Assembly: GCA_963842155.1 (NCBI GenBank)
Contig: CAWJFP010000025.1
Coordinates: 1 to 64,000 of the forward strand
Source of the DNA: CAWJFP01 sp963842155
GTDB lineage: Bacteria; Pseudomonadota; Alphaproteobacteria; JACZXZ01
DNA length: 64,000 nucleotides
Direction: 5' to 3'
Notes under the pieces: model-generated
What the model saw: the letters and a program-made list of their open reading frames with translations, nothing else
What the model was told of the DNA's origin: nothing
Database searches by the model: none
Shown here: piece after piece, positions 30,151 to 39,309 of the stretch
How positions within the stretch are numbered: position 1 is the stretch's first letter
How the letters are laid out: every line of letters begins with the position of its first letter
Made by a program: the position numbers and the translations under genes

Positions 30151-32870
30151 ACCGCGCTTCGCGGGGCCGTGGCGGCCTCGGGCTCGGCCTGGAGAACAAG
30201 CTCCACCTTCACGACCTCCGGCTGATCCAGCCGGCTTTGCAGCTTGAAGCCGAACGTCTCGCATAGCTTCAGCATGGTCGTATTCTCGCGCAGCACATCG
30301 CCCACCACCTTCTTGAGCCCGCGCGACTTGGCATAGTCGATCATGCGCCGCATGAGCAGCAGACCGAGTCCATGGCCCTGCAGGTCGCTGCGGACCGTGA
30401 TCGCGAATTCGCCCGCCTCGTTGTCGGGGTCGGCGGCGAGCCGCGCCACGCCGAAGAGCTCGACGCGGCCGGCAGGCGCGCTTTGCTCGCACAGCACGAA
30501 GGCCATCTCCCGATCATAGTCGAGTTGCGTCAGGCGGGCGGCGAACTTCGCGCTCAAGGCCTTGAGCGGCGCGAAGAAGCGCATGCGCACGTCATTGGGC
30601 GTCAGTCTCTCGAAGAATGCGATGAGAGCGGGCGCGTCCTCCGGCCGCATGGGACGGAGCATCATGCGCTGGCCCTCGGGCAGCTCGAGCCGCTCCTCGA
30701 GCTCGGTCGGGTAGGGTCTGATGGCGAGGCGCGCGGCGGCGCTCTGCACCGGGTGCTTCACGCGGATGCGCGCGTCGAGGGCCACGACGCCCTCGCTGTC
30801 CGCGAGGAGGGGATTGATGTCGAGCTCGGCGACCTCGGCCATATCCACGACGAGCTGCGAGATCTTAACGAGCGTTAAGGCGATCGCGTCGAGGGCGGCC
30901 GGTGGCTGGTTGCGGTAGCCGCGCAGCAGGCGGAAGATCCTCGTGCGCGAGATAAGCTCCTGCGCGAGCGCGAGGTTGAGCGGCGCGAGCGCGAGCGCCT
31001 TGTCGTCTACCACTTCGGCGGCGATCCCGCCCTGCCCGAACAGGATCACGGGACCGAATTGCGGATCCTCCGTCATGCCGACGATGAGCTCGTAGGCGCC
31101 CGGCCGGTGCACCATGGTCTCGACGGTGAAGCCCTCGAGGCGCGCCTCCGGATGGCTCGCCGCAACGCGCCGCAGCATCGCCTTGGCGGCGGCACGTGCG
31201 GCCGCAGGCGTGGCGAGGTCGAGCGCCACGCCGCCCGCGTCGCTCTTATGCGTGATGTCGGGCGAGAGCAGCTTGACCGCGACCGGCGGGCCGAGCTCCG
31301 CCGCGCAGGCCGCGGCTTCCTCGGGCGTGCGCGCGATCCTGGTAGCGACGGTCGGTATGTGGTAGGCGGCGATCACCTCCTTGGCCTCGGGCTCGGTGAG
31401 CCATTCGCGCCCGGCGGCGAGCGCCGTCTGCAACAGCGCGCGCGCCTTCGCGCGGTCGGGCAAAAAATCCTCGGGCGAGGAGGTCGGCACCTGCATCAGC
31501 AGGTCCTGGTTGCGCTGATAGCGCACCATATGCATGAAGGCGCGCACCGCCTGGTTCGGCGTGGCGTAGCTCGGCAGGCGCGCCGCCGCGAAAAGCCGCC
31601 GCGCCTCCGCCACGGCGAAATCGCCCACCCAGCTCGTGAAGAGATTGCGATTGCGGCTCTGCGCCACCTCGATCACTGCCTGCGCGGCGTCGGTCGAGGA
31701 GGCGACGGCGGTCGGGCAATTCAGCACCAGCACCGCGTCGGCCTCCTGCTCGTCGAAAAGCGCCTCGAGCGCCGCGCGATAGCGTTCGGGCGGCGCATCG
31801 CCGATGATGTCGACCGGGTTGCCGTGCGACCAGGTGCGCGGCAGCGCGCCGTCGAGCTTGGCGAGCGTCGCCTGCGAGAGCGGGGCAAGCCGTCCGCCCT
31901 GCTCGATCAGGCTGTCGGTCGCCATCACGCCGATGCCGCCGCCGTTTGTCAGAATCGCGAGCCGGTCGCCGGCCATCGGCTTGCACATGGCGACGGTCTC
32001 GACCGCGTCGAAAAGCTCGTCGAGCTCGTAGACGCGCAGCATGCCGGCGCGTCCGATCGCGGCGTCGTAGACGTCGTCGGCCCCGGCCATGGCGCCGGTA
32101 TGCGAGCTCGCCGCCTTGGCGCCCTCCGGGCGGCGCCCGGCCTTGACGACGAGGACCGGCTTCGCGCGGGCGGCGACGCGCGCCGCAGACATGAATTTGC
32201 GCGCATGGGTGACGCCTTCCATGTAGAGCAGGATGGCGCGCGTGCCGGAATCGCCGGCGAGATAGTCGAGCATGTCGCCGAAATCCACGTCCGCCATGTC
32301 GCCGAGCGAGACGAGATGCGAAAAGCCGATGCCGCGCGGCTCGGCCCAGTCGAGCACGGCGGTCACCATGGCGCCCGACTGGGTGACGAAGGCGAGGTCG
32401 CCCTTATGCGCGTCGATATGGGAGAAGCTGGCATTGAGGCCGATGCCGGGCACCAGGATGCCGAGGCAGTTGGGGCCGATGATGCGCAGGAGATGGGGTT
32501 TGGCCGCGTTCAGCATGGACTGGCGCAGCGCGCCGCCATGCCGGTCGTTGCCCTCGCCGAAACCGGCGGTAATGACCGCCGCCGCCTTGGTGCCGCGCCG
32601 GCCGAGCGCGTCGATCAGCTCGGGCACGGTGTCGGGCGGGGTCGAGAGCACGGCAAGCTCGGGCGTGATCGGCAGGCTCGCCACGTCGGGATAGCTCAGC
32701 ACGCCCTCGATCGCGGGATGATGGGGGTTGACCGGCAGAATCGGGCCCGCGAAGCCGGCATGGAAGAGATTCCGCGCCAGCACTTCGCCCACGGAATGCG
32801 GTCGCGGCGTCGCGCCGATCAGCGCGACCGATGCGGGGTTAAAGAGGGATTTGAGGTTACGGACGCTCAT
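30123..32870 (-). CDS. Pat/PatZ-type protein lysine acetyltransferase (ACD-GNAT fusion)
   Basis: 915 residues. An NDP-forming acyl-CoA synthetase-like unit (CoA-binding N-terminus VALIGATPRPHSVG; SSHTGAMAG; ATP-grasp from about 480 with VAVKLLSPDITHKSDAGGV) is fused to a C-terminal GNAT domain (about 735-890; DLQGHGLGLLLMRRMI). This is the design of bacterial Pat, which acetylates and silences enzymes such as acetyl-CoA synthetase. It ends inside the convergent phoB gene and lies downstream of a macro-domain gene and ald on the same strand. Confidence 0.92.
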   Translation of the reverse strand: MSVRNLKSLFNPASVALIGATPRPHSVGEVLARNLFHAGFAGPILPVNPHHPAIEGVLSYPDVASLPITPELAVLSTPPDTVPELIDALGRRGTKAAAVITAGFGEGNDRHGGALRQSMLNAAKPHLLRIIGPNCLGILVPGIGLNASFSHIDAHKGDLAFVTQSGAMVTAVLDWAEPRGIGFSHLVSLGDMADVDFGDMLDYLAGDSGTRAILLYMEGVTHARKFMSAARVAARAKPVLVVKAGRRPEGAKAASSHTGAMAGADDVYDAAIGRAGMLRVYELDELFDAVETVAMCKPMAGDRLAILTNGGGIGVMATDSLIEQGGRLAPLSQATLAKLDGALPRTWSHGNPVDIIGDAPPERYRAALEALFDEQEADAVLVLNCPTAVASSTDAAQAVIEVAQSRNRNLFTSWVGDFAVAEARRLFAAARLPSYATPNQAVRAFMHMVRYQRNQDLLMQVPTSSPEDFLPDRAKARALLQTALAAGREWLTEPEAKEVIAAYHIPTVATRIARTPEEAAACAAELGPPVAVKLLSPDITHKSDAGGVALDLATPAAARAAAKAMLRRVAASHPEARLEGFTVETMVHRPGAYELIVGMTEDPQFGPVILFGQGGIAAEVVDDKALALAPLNLALAQELISRTRIFRLLRGYRNQPPAALDAIALTLVKISQLVVDMAEVAELDINPLLADSEGVVALDARIRVKHPVQSAAARLAIRPYPTELEERLELPEGQRMMLRPMRPEDAPALIAFFERLTPNDVRMRFFAPLKALSAKFAARLTQLDYDREMAFVLCEQSAPAGRVELFGVARLAADPDNEAGEFAITVRSDLQGHGLGLLLMRRMIDYAKSRGLKKVVGDVLRENTTMLKLCETFGFKLQSRLDQPEVVKVELVLQAEPEAATAPRSAVQTSASSSA

Positions 32871-32987
32871 GCCGGCCTGCCTGATCTGCTCGAATCGCGT
32901 CCGATCATGATCACTCTTATTTAACGAAGGAATTACGAATCATTAACGAAGGAACGATGACCCGGCGCCGATCCCCTGCGCCCGCCG

Positions 32988-33536
32988 TCACGCGATACCG
33001 AGAAGCCGGCGATAGAGGAGCGCCACCTCGGCGCCGAAGCAGCAGAAGACCACTTGCTCGATCTCCGGCCAGCGCGGAAGCTCGTCGCCCACCGTCTCGA
33101 TCGCGATGCGGGCGGCGGCCTCGAGCGGAAAGCGGTAGATGCCGGTCGAGATCGCCGGAAAGGCGATGCTGCGCGCGCCCAGCTCGCCCGCGAGAGCGAG
33201 CGCATTTCGGTAGCAGCCCGCGAGCAATTCACCCTCGCCATGAGTGCCGTTCCGCCAGCGCGGCCCGACCGCATGGATCACCCAGCGCGCGGGAAGGCGA
33301 TGGCCCTTGGTGGCCTTGGCCCCGCCGGTTGCGCAGCCGCCGAGCAGGCGGCATTCCTCGAGCAGCTCGGGTCCCGCTGCGCGGTGGATCGCGCCGTCGA
33401 CCCCGCCGCCGCCGAGCAGCGACTGGTTCGCCGCGTTCACGATGGCATCGACCGCGAGTTGGGTGATATCGCCTTCCGTCACTTCCAGTCTTGCAGCCAT
33501 CGCTTCGGCCATCGGAGGAGGGACGCCGCCCATCAT
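32988..33536 (-). CDS. Macro-domain protein, O-acetyl-ADP-ribose deacetylase type
   Basis: 182 residues. A single macro domain with GDITQLAVDAIVNAANQSLLGGGGVDGAIHRAAG and the ribose-binding loop SIAFPAISTGIYRFP, the pattern of MacroD/YmdB enzymes that hydrolyse O-acetyl-ADP-ribose or remove ADP-ribose from proteins. ATG 33536 overlaps the ald stop (ATGA), so coupling is likely; ATGs at 33512 and 33500 are alternatives. It sits between ald and the Pat-type acetyltransferase. Confidence 0.9.
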   Translation of the reverse strand: MMGGVPPPMAEAMAARLEVTEGDITQLAVDAIVNAANQSLLGGGGVDGAIHRAAGPELLEECRLLGGCATGGAKATKGHRLPARWVIHAVGPRWRNGTHGEGELLAGCYRNALALAGELGARSIAFPAISTGIYRFPLEAAARIAIETVGDELPRWPEIEQVVFCCFGAEVALLYRRLLGIA

Positions 33537-34651
33537 CCCGCCATCGCCTTCTCCGCCGGCAAATAGTCGAGCCCAAGATCCCGCGCGACGGCCTTGTTGG
33601 TGATGTGGCCGCGATGGACATTGAGCCCGTCGCGCAGATGACGGTTCTCGGCGAGGGCCTGCTTCGCCCCCTTGTCGGCGAGGGCAAGCGCGAAGGGCAG
33701 GGTGGCGTTGTTCAGCGCCACGGTCGAGGTGCGCGCGACCGCGCCCGGCATGTTGGTCACGCAATAATGCACCACGCCCTCCTCGACGTAGGTCGGCTCG
33801 GCATGCGTCGTGGGGCGGCTCGTCTCGAAGCAGCCGCCCTGATCGATCGAGATATCGACGATGACCGAGCCGCGCCGCATGTTGCGCACCATCTCGCGCG
33901 TCACGAGCTTGGGCGCCGCGGCGCCAGGCACGAGCACCGCGCCCACCACGAGATCGGCCGTGAGCACCTCCTGCTCGATCGCGTCCACGGTCGAGAACAT
34001 GGTGTGCAGCTTGGCGCCGAACTGGAGATCGAGCTCGTAGAGCCGCTTGAGCGAGCGGTCGACGACGATGACGTTCGCCTCGAGCCCCATCGCCATGCGC
34101 GCGGCGTTCGTTCCCGAGACGCCGCCGCCCAGGATCACCACCTTGGCCGAGGGCACGCCCGGCACGCCGCCCAATAGAACGCCCGAGCCGCCTTGCTCCT
34201 TCTCCAGGCAGTGGGCGCCCACCTGGATCGACATGCGGCCCGCGACCTCGCTCATCGGCGCCAGCAGCGGCAGCCCCCCAGCCGCGTCCGTCACCGTTTC
34301 GTAGGCGATCGCCGTGCAGCCCGATTTGACGAGCGCCTCGGCCTGCAGCTTGTCGGCGGCGAGATGGAGGTAGGTGAACAGAACCTGCCCTGGGCCCAGC
34401 ATACGGCATTCGCTCTCCTGCGGCTCCTTGACCTTGACGACCATCTCCGCGGCGGCGAACACTTCCTCGGCCGTGTGCGCGACCTTGGCCCCGGCCGCGC
34501 GATAAGAGGCATCGTCGAAATTGATGCCGGCGCCGGCGCCGCTCTGCACCACCACCTGGTGGCCGTGATGGACCAGCTCGCGCACGCTCGCCGGCACGAG
34601 CCCGACGCGGTATTCGTGGGTCTTGATCTCCTTGGGCACGCCTACCAGCAT
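33533..34651 (-). CDS. ald: Alanine dehydrogenase
   Basis: 372 residues; NAD-dependent interconversion of alanine with pyruvate and ammonia. The N-terminus MLVGVPKEIKTHEYRVG, the substrate-binding KVKEPQ and the NAD loop VVILGGGVSGTNAARMA (about 170) are all present. The start at 34651 matches the family N-terminus. Divergent from the haloacid dehalogenase-like gene; the macro-domain gene follows with a 4-base overlap. Confidence 0.95.
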   Translation of the reverse strand: MLVGVPKEIKTHEYRVGLVPASVRELVHHGHQVVVQSGAGAGINFDDASYRAAGAKVAHTAEEVFAAAEMVVKVKEPQESECRMLGPGQVLFTYLHLAADKLQAEALVKSGCTAIAYETVTDAAGGLPLLAPMSEVAGRMSIQVGAHCLEKEQGGSGVLLGGVPGVPSAKVVILGGGVSGTNAARMAMGLEANVIVVDRSLKRLYELDLQFGAKLHTMFSTVDAIEQEVLTADLVVGAVLVPGAAAPKLVTREMVRNMRRGSVIVDISIDQGGCFETSRPTTHAEPTYVEEGVVHYCVTNMPGAVARTSTVALNNATLPFALALADKGAKQALAENRHLRDGLNVHRGHITNKAVARDLGLDYLPAEKAMAG

Positions 34652-34753
34652 TACCGTCCCCCGTCGGCGAATTCGCGGGATTATGGTCTTGTCGCCCGGC
34701 GGGGTAAAGTTGCGGCGCCGCGAGGGGCTGCGGCCGACCGGAAAGGACAACGC

Positions 34754-35476
34754 ATGGATTGGCGGAAATTCCGCGCGCTGACCTTCGATTGCTACGGCAC
34801 CCTGATCGATTGGGAGAGCGGAATCCTCGCGGCCCTCGCGCCCTGGCGCGAGCGCGAGCGCGTCAATGCGGGGGACGAGGAATTGCTCGCTGCCTTCGCC
34901 GAGGCGGAATCGCGCATCCAGGCGGAACAGCCGGCGTTGCTCTATCCGCTTCTGCTCGGTGCGACCCTCGAGGCGCTGGCGAAGCACTTCGGCGTCGGCG
35001 TCTCGACGGCGCAATGCCAGGCGATCGGCAACTCGGTCAGGGACTGGCCCGCCTTTCCCGACAGCCCGGCGGCGCTCGCCTATTTGCAGCGCCATTACAA
35101 GCTCGTCGTCGTCTCGAACATCGACAAGGCCTCCTTCGCCCATAGCGCGCGCCGGCTCGGCGTCGCTTTCGACGCCGTGGTCACGGCCGAAGAGGTAGGG
35201 AGCTACAAGCCGAACCGGACCCATTTCCTCGAGACTTTCCGCCGCCTCGCCGCGATGGGAGTCGAGCAACCGGCGATCCTGCATGTGGCGCAAAGCTTGT
35301 TCCATGACCATGTGCCGGCGAAGCGCCTCGGCATGACAACGGTCTGGATCAACCGGCGCAAGGGAAAGAAGGGTTGGGGCGCCACCATGCCGCCGGCGAT
35401 GCCCGTCGGGCCCGACGCGGAGTACCCCACGCTCGGCGCCATGGCGGAGGCGCATAAGGCGGCGACGGGAGGATAG
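34754..35476 (+). CDS. Haloacid dehalogenase type II-like HAD hydrolase
   Basis: 240 residues. HAD motifs: nucleophile Asp in LTFDCYGTLIDWESGI, VVVSNID, the lysine in GSYKPNRTHF, and the acidic end HVAQSLFHDHVPAKR. The TFDCYGTLIDWE start is typical of proteins annotated as (S)-2-haloacid dehalogenases, though many members act on other substrates. It is divergent from ald across about 100 bases. Nothing is seen in the 264 bases after it. Confidence 0.85.
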   Translation: MDWRKFRALTFDCYGTLIDWESGILAALAPWRERERVNAGDEELLAAFAEAESRIQAEQPALLYPLLLGATLEALAKHFGVGVSTAQCQAIGNSVRDWPAFPDSPAALAYLQRHYKLVVVSNIDKASFAHSARRLGVAFDAVVTAEEVGSYKPNRTHFLETFRRLAAMGVEQPAILHVAQSLFHDHVPAKRLGMTTVWINRRKGKKGWGATMPPAMPVGPDAEYPTLGAMAEAHKAATGG

Positions 35477-35740
35477 GAGAGCGTACCGACGAAGATGGCG
35501 TCCGAACGCCCGACGCTACTATCCCTTCTATGCCGAGTGCATTGAACTCGGCACCCCCCTGCGCGCCCAGGTGATCGCCATCGAGATAAGTGCCTTGCCA
35601 TGCGGGCATGGCCTCCTCCGCACTGTCAAGGCCTGACAATTCGGGCGCCCGGATCGCGGAGGAGGTCTCTGGAGAATCATATCGTCCGAAACGCGAGGGC
35701 CGCAAGTTAGACGGGACGATAGGTAGAGAAAAGAAGCCGC

Positions 35741-36082
35741 CTAAACCTTTCGAAGCCCGATTTCCTCAAGCTGTTTCGGCGTGAAGGGCCGCTTCCGCTT
35801 TCCTTGCGCACGATGCTTCCGCGCATCGTGAAGCGGGTGCGTCTTGAATTCACAAACAGGGCAGGGCCCGTCTTTGACCGTGCGCGTGCCTTTTCTGCCG
35901 ATTAGCTTGCGGGTTACAGGTCCATCTATGACGAGTCGGTAGGTGAATCCCAATGCTTTGAGGTCGGCCACGGCGTCGTTGGCGCGCGCCAGTGCTTCCT
36001 TCTTCGCGCCTTCAATCAAAGTAGCCCGTTCTTGGTCCAGCTGCTTGATGCGTTTGACGGCAGAAGCGTCGTTCCCGTTCAT
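35741..36082 (-). CDS. Small hypothetical protein with a CPxC-H motif
   Basis: 113 residues, not recognised. A helical, charged N-terminus (residues 1-45) is followed by a basic stretch (KLIGRKGTRTVKDG) and a cysteine-histidine cluster CPVCEFKTHPLHDARKH (about 74-90) that could bind zinc. The C-terminus is basic. The ribosome site GAGAGGG lies just before the ATG, supporting a real gene. A nucleic-acid-binding role is possible but not shown. Confidence 0.62.
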   Translation of the reverse strand: MNGNDASAVKRIKQLDQERATLIEGAKKEALARANDAVADLKALGFTYRLVIDGPVTRKLIGRKGTRTVKDGPCPVCEFKTHPLHDARKHRAQGKRKRPFTPKQLEEIGLRKV

Positions 36083-36604
36083 ATATCCCTCTCCTCGGTG
36101 TTGCGATCAACGAGCGCCAAATGCGCGCACAAACGAGCTGTTCACGCCATGGCGAGATCAACCATGTCAGGATAAAGTGAATGATCTCGCTAGTTAATTC
36201 AACTATTTGCGATATCTTCCCCGAAGCCGCCCGCGGCCCTATTTTCAAAAGTAGGCATGGGGGCAGCTTTTTTAACTCAGGGGTTGCGCTAAATTTATCG
36301 ACCTAAGCGGCCAATATAGCGAGTATCTCCATGCTAGTACCCCGAAACCAAAATTCCATGATGCCGCAGCCTTGTCATCCATTCAGGTGATTTGCCGCTC
36401 GAGCTCTGTGGCGGTAATGCCGGCGGTCAAGAACGCGACAAGATACTCGGTCCGGTAGATCGGCCGCTAAGAGGTTGATTCGAACAAGATGGCCGTACTG
36501 ACGAAACGGCCCGTGCCTCAAGCGGCAATAACCCGCAGAAGCGGCCGTAGGCGAGATGGCTCCAGGCCGAGCCGATCAGGAAATTCGTGGCCCCGACCGC
36601 AGCA
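36083..36604. other. Gene-free stretch, relatively AT-rich
   Basis: About 520 bases with no convincing ORF on either strand. 36180-36350 is clearly richer in A and T than the surroundings (runs such as TTTTTTAACTC). I see no tRNA, hairpin terminator or mobile-element ends. It may hold promoters for the small gene at 35741 or be decayed sequence. Confidence 0.4.
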
Positions 36605-36820
36605 TCAACATCCAGGAGGGTGCTTGGGCGGGTGAGGCGTCGGCGGTGGCGGCGCGAAGCAGGTGCTGCCGGGGGTCGGCTTCGGCCAGGACAGCGCGCG
36701 GGCGGGGGCGGGCAAAACCGACGCCGCCATGAGCAAAGCACAGAATGCCGCGAGCGCGCTCTGCGGCAGCCTACGCCGGTTGAGCAGCATTTGCGTGGCG
36801 ATCGATCTTGTACGCGGCAT
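36605..36820 (-). CDS. Small proline-rich secreted peptide (hypothetical)
   Basis: 71 residues, unrecognised. Residues 1-42 form a convincing signal peptide: a basic start, a hydrophobic core (LAAFCALLMAASVLP) and an ARA-type cleavage site. The mature part is only about 29 residues, with two cysteines and about 10 prolines (FAPPPPTPHPPKHPPGC). A strong ribosome site GAGGGAG lies 6 bases before the ATG. It could be a small periplasmic metal- or wall-binding peptide; this is a guess. Confidence 0.45.
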   Translation of the reverse strand: MPRTRSIATQMLLNRRRLPQSALAAFCALLMAASVLPAPARALSWPKPTPGSTCFAPPPPTPHPPKHPPGC

Positions 36821-37061
36821 GGCTCACTCCCTCGACCAGAGTCGAGACATGCTCCTCTATATCGTCCATCGGCATAAAATTTCGATGTGGTTCGTCGGTC
36901 GCGCGCATGAAAATGCGCGCTGTGGCGCGCGCCGGACATCGTCCTTTTTTAGATTTGGCGGCGCAAGATCGCATGGATTTTTTACCAGCCACCACCTTAA
37001 TTACGACCGTTGGCCGGTACGATTTGCGGCCGGCTTGCATCGCCGCAAAGGAGCCTGATGG

Positions 37062-37337
37062 ATGCCCTCTGCCCAACCTTCCACTGAGGTCCCTCGATCG
37101 CGTCACGCGGATCGAACCTCGGTGTTCCAGATTTTTCAAAACCAGCTTGGGCGCTGGTATGCGCTGCGGTCGGACGGGATGGTGTTGGGGATTTTTTTTA
37201 AGCGCGAGGATGCGGTGCGGTTCGCCCGCCGGGAAACCGACGAGGCGAACGCGCTCAAGTTCGTCTTGGACGGCTCGGATCGTCCCGATCGGCCCGCGCG
37301 GCCCGAGCGTTGGCCGCCGCGGCTTGTGAAGGCGTGA
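37062..37337 (+). CDS. Small hypothetical protein
   Basis: 91 residues, not recognised. The central part (FQIFQNQLGRWYALRSDGMVLGIFFKREDAVRFARRETD) looks like a compact alpha/beta fold reminiscent of DUF2188-like proteins; the ends are polar and proline-rich. An AAGGAG site lies 8 bases upstream of the ATG. It precedes the Hyf-like operon by about 240 bases, in the same direction. Confidence 0.55.
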   Translation: MPSAQPSTEVPRSRHADRTSVFQIFQNQLGRWYALRSDGMVLGIFFKREDAVRFARRETDEANALKFVLDGSDRPDRPARPERWPPRLVKA

Positions 37338-37582
37338 TTCGCGCGCGACCGGAGCAAGGCGAGCCCAAGAGCGTTCGGTCGACGTCGTGGGCCGCTGCCT
37401 CCGAGTCGCCCTCGATCCGCGACGGCGCCGGCTGAATCGAGCAGGGCGACGCGCTTCCGCCATTGACAAAATCGATCGACCGATTTAGCTATTGCCGAAT
37501 CAAGGCGATGGAGTTCGCCGTCAAACCGCCCTTGGGGCTGATGACTCCTGCATAGCGTCTTCGGACGGCAGGAGGAGTTTGC

Positions 37583-37678
37583 ATGAGAAGCCCCGCGCGC
37601 CCCCCCGCGACATTGGCATTTTGCCCGCTTCGAAGACTCCTCGGCGGATCGCCGCAGCAAGGATGGCCTGTGGCATGA
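37583..37678 (+). CDS. 31-codon leader ORF overlapping the hyfC start
   Basis: ATG at 37583 is preceded by GGAGGAG with a 5-base gap, the strongest ribosome site in the area. The ORF runs 31 codons (starts MRSPARPP, ends GWPVA) and stops with TGA at 37676-37678, overlapping the hyfC ATG at 37675 as ATGA. hyfC has no good ribosome site of its own, so the leader may drive its translation. The peptide resembles nothing I know. Confidence 0.5.
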   Translation: MRSPARPPATLAFCPLRRLLGGSPQQGWPVA

Positions 37679-38622
37679 CCGCGCGGGATATTCTGCTGCA
37701 GATCGACCAGGTCCTGACGGTGCTGCTGCTGGCGCCGCTCCTCCAGGGCATCATCACCCAGTTCGAGGAACGGGTGCAGCGAAGCCAAGGGCCCGGCATT
37801 TTCCAACCCTACCGCGACCTCTGGAAGCTATTCCGGAAGCAGATCGTGGTGCCCGACACGGCGTCCTGGCTGTTCTGGGCGGCGCCGCTCGTCGCCTTCA
37901 CCTGCATGCTCGTCGTGCCCATCCTCATTCCCGTCCTGACGAACTATCCGCTGCCCCTCTCTGACATGGGAGACATCCTGGGCGGTGGCCTCGTACTCAC
38001 GCTCGGCTCCTTCATGATCATCCTCGCCGGGCTCGATACGGCGAGCGCCTATGGCGGCATCGGATCGAGCCGCGCCGTGATGGTCGCCATCCTCGCGGAG
38101 CCGACCCTCATCCTGGTCTTCGTCGGCATCACGCTTCTCGCCAAGGCGATGCTGCCGTTCGTCGTCAACCATCTGCTGGTATCGAGCTGGGCGGTCTATT
38201 TCAGCCCGGCGCATCTTCTCCTCGTGGCGGCATTCTTCATCCTGCTCCTCGTCGAGACGGACCGCATGCCGATCCACTCGAGCACCCATATCGAGGTCTA
38301 CATGATCGAGGAGGGGCGCATCCTGGAATATTCTGGCCCTTTGCTGGCGCTCATAAAGTGGGCGTCGATGATGAAGCAGTTCATCCTCTACACGATCTTC
38401 TGCAACGTGCTCATCCTCCCTTGGGGCCTCTCGATCCGGGGAACCGCCATCGGCGCGGCGGCGGCCGCTGCGGCGCTGCTGCTCAAGTTCGTGGCCGTCG
38501 CCTGCGTCGTCGCGTTCGTCGAGACCGCGCAGTCGCGCTTGCGCTTCTATCGCTATCAGGAGCCGCTGGCCGCATCGTTCCTGCTGGCGATCCTTTCCAT
38601 CATCGGCACGCAGCTGAGCTAA
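37675..38622 (+). CDS. HyfC/HycD/NuoH-like membrane subunit of an Ehr complex
   Basis: 315 residues with about eight membrane spans. It is the NuoH-type subunit that links the hydrophilic arm to the proton-pumping arm. The loop HSSTHIEVYMIEEGRILEYSGPLLALIKW carries the acidic residues expected for this family, and RSQGPGIFQPYRDLWKLFRK at the start matches HyfC/HycD. ATG 37675 is preferred because it overlaps the leader ORF stop; 37663 is an in-frame alternative. First of six coupled genes. Confidence 0.88.
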   Translation: MTARDILLQIDQVLTVLLLAPLLQGIITQFEERVQRSQGPGIFQPYRDLWKLFRKQIVVPDTASWLFWAAPLVAFTCMLVVPILIPVLTNYPLPLSDMGDILGGGLVLTLGSFMIILAGLDTASAYGGIGSSRAVMVAILAEPTLILVFVGITLLAKAMLPFVVNHLLVSSWAVYFSPAHLLLVAAFFILLLVETDRMPIHSSTHIEVYMIEEGRILEYSGPLLALIKWASMMKQFILYTIFCNVLILPWGLSIRGTAIGAAAAAAALLLKFVAVACVVAFVETAQSRLRFYRYQEPLAASFLLAILSIIGTQLS

Positions 38623-38628
38623 GCGACC

Positions 38629-39309
38629 ATGCCGATCCATCATCTCGATCCGCTCGCCTCCTCGCTCTTCAGCCTCTTGGCGATCGCGAGCCTTTTGCTG
38701 GCCTTCGTCATGCTCGGATCGCGCTGGCTCAAGAACTATCTCTACGCCTTCGCGGCGGAATCCTGGAGCATCGCCGCGCTTTCCGCGGCCGTCGGCTTCT
38801 ATAGCGGTTATTCCGAGCTCTATCTTGTCGCCGTCCTCACGCTGCTGTTTCGCGGCCTGCTGCTGCCGTACCTGGTATGGCGCATCATCCGGCGGCTGGA
38901 GATCGACCGCGAAATTCACGTGATCCTGCAGCCCAGCACGAGCCTCGTGGTGGGCGCGCTTTTCGTGATGTTCGCGCTCGCGGTGTCCTATCACGTCTCC
39001 TCCCGCTTCGGGCTCGCGCTGACGGTCGCCGAGCTCGCGCTCACCGTCATGCTGTCGATGAAGCTTATCGGCTTCCTCATGCTCGCGGTCCGCCATGAGG
39101 CGATCAGCCAGATCCTGGGGCTTCTCGTGCTCGAGAACGGCATTTTTCTCGGCTCGCAGATCCTCGTGCCCGGCATGCCGCTATTGATCGAGCTCGTCAT
39201 CCTGTTCGACCTGCTCATCGTGGTGGCCTGCTTCGGCGTACTGGTGAGCTATCTGCAGACCCATGCCGGCACGACGAGCAGCCTCAAGCTCAAAAGGCTG
39301 GTGGGTTGA
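38629..39309 (+). CDS. HyfE-like membrane subunit
   Basis: 226 residues, about six to seven membrane helices. It resembles HyfE, a subunit found in hydrogenase-4 and absent from hydrogenase-3; its C-terminal part (LGLLVLENGIFL) has NuoK-like character. The stop TGA shares its last base with the next start (TGATG), implying translational coupling. It starts 6 bases after the hyfC-like gene. Confidence 0.85.
   Translation: MPIHHLDPLASSLFSLLAIASLLLAFVMLGSRWLKNYLYAFAAESWSIAALSAAVGFYSGYSELYLVAVLTLLFRGLLLPYLVWRIIRRLEIDREIHVILQPSTSLVVGALFVMFALAVSYHVSSRFGLALTVAELALTVMLSMKLIGFLMLAVRHEAISQILGLLVLENGIFLGSQILVPGMPLLIELVILFDLLIVVACFGVLVSYLQTHAGTTSSLKLKRLVG

Noticed and set aside
36808..37329. 173-residue plus-strand ORF in the gene-poor pocket
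   Set aside because: It overlaps the 91-residue ORF at 37062 in another frame, has no ribosome site and no ordered sequence features.
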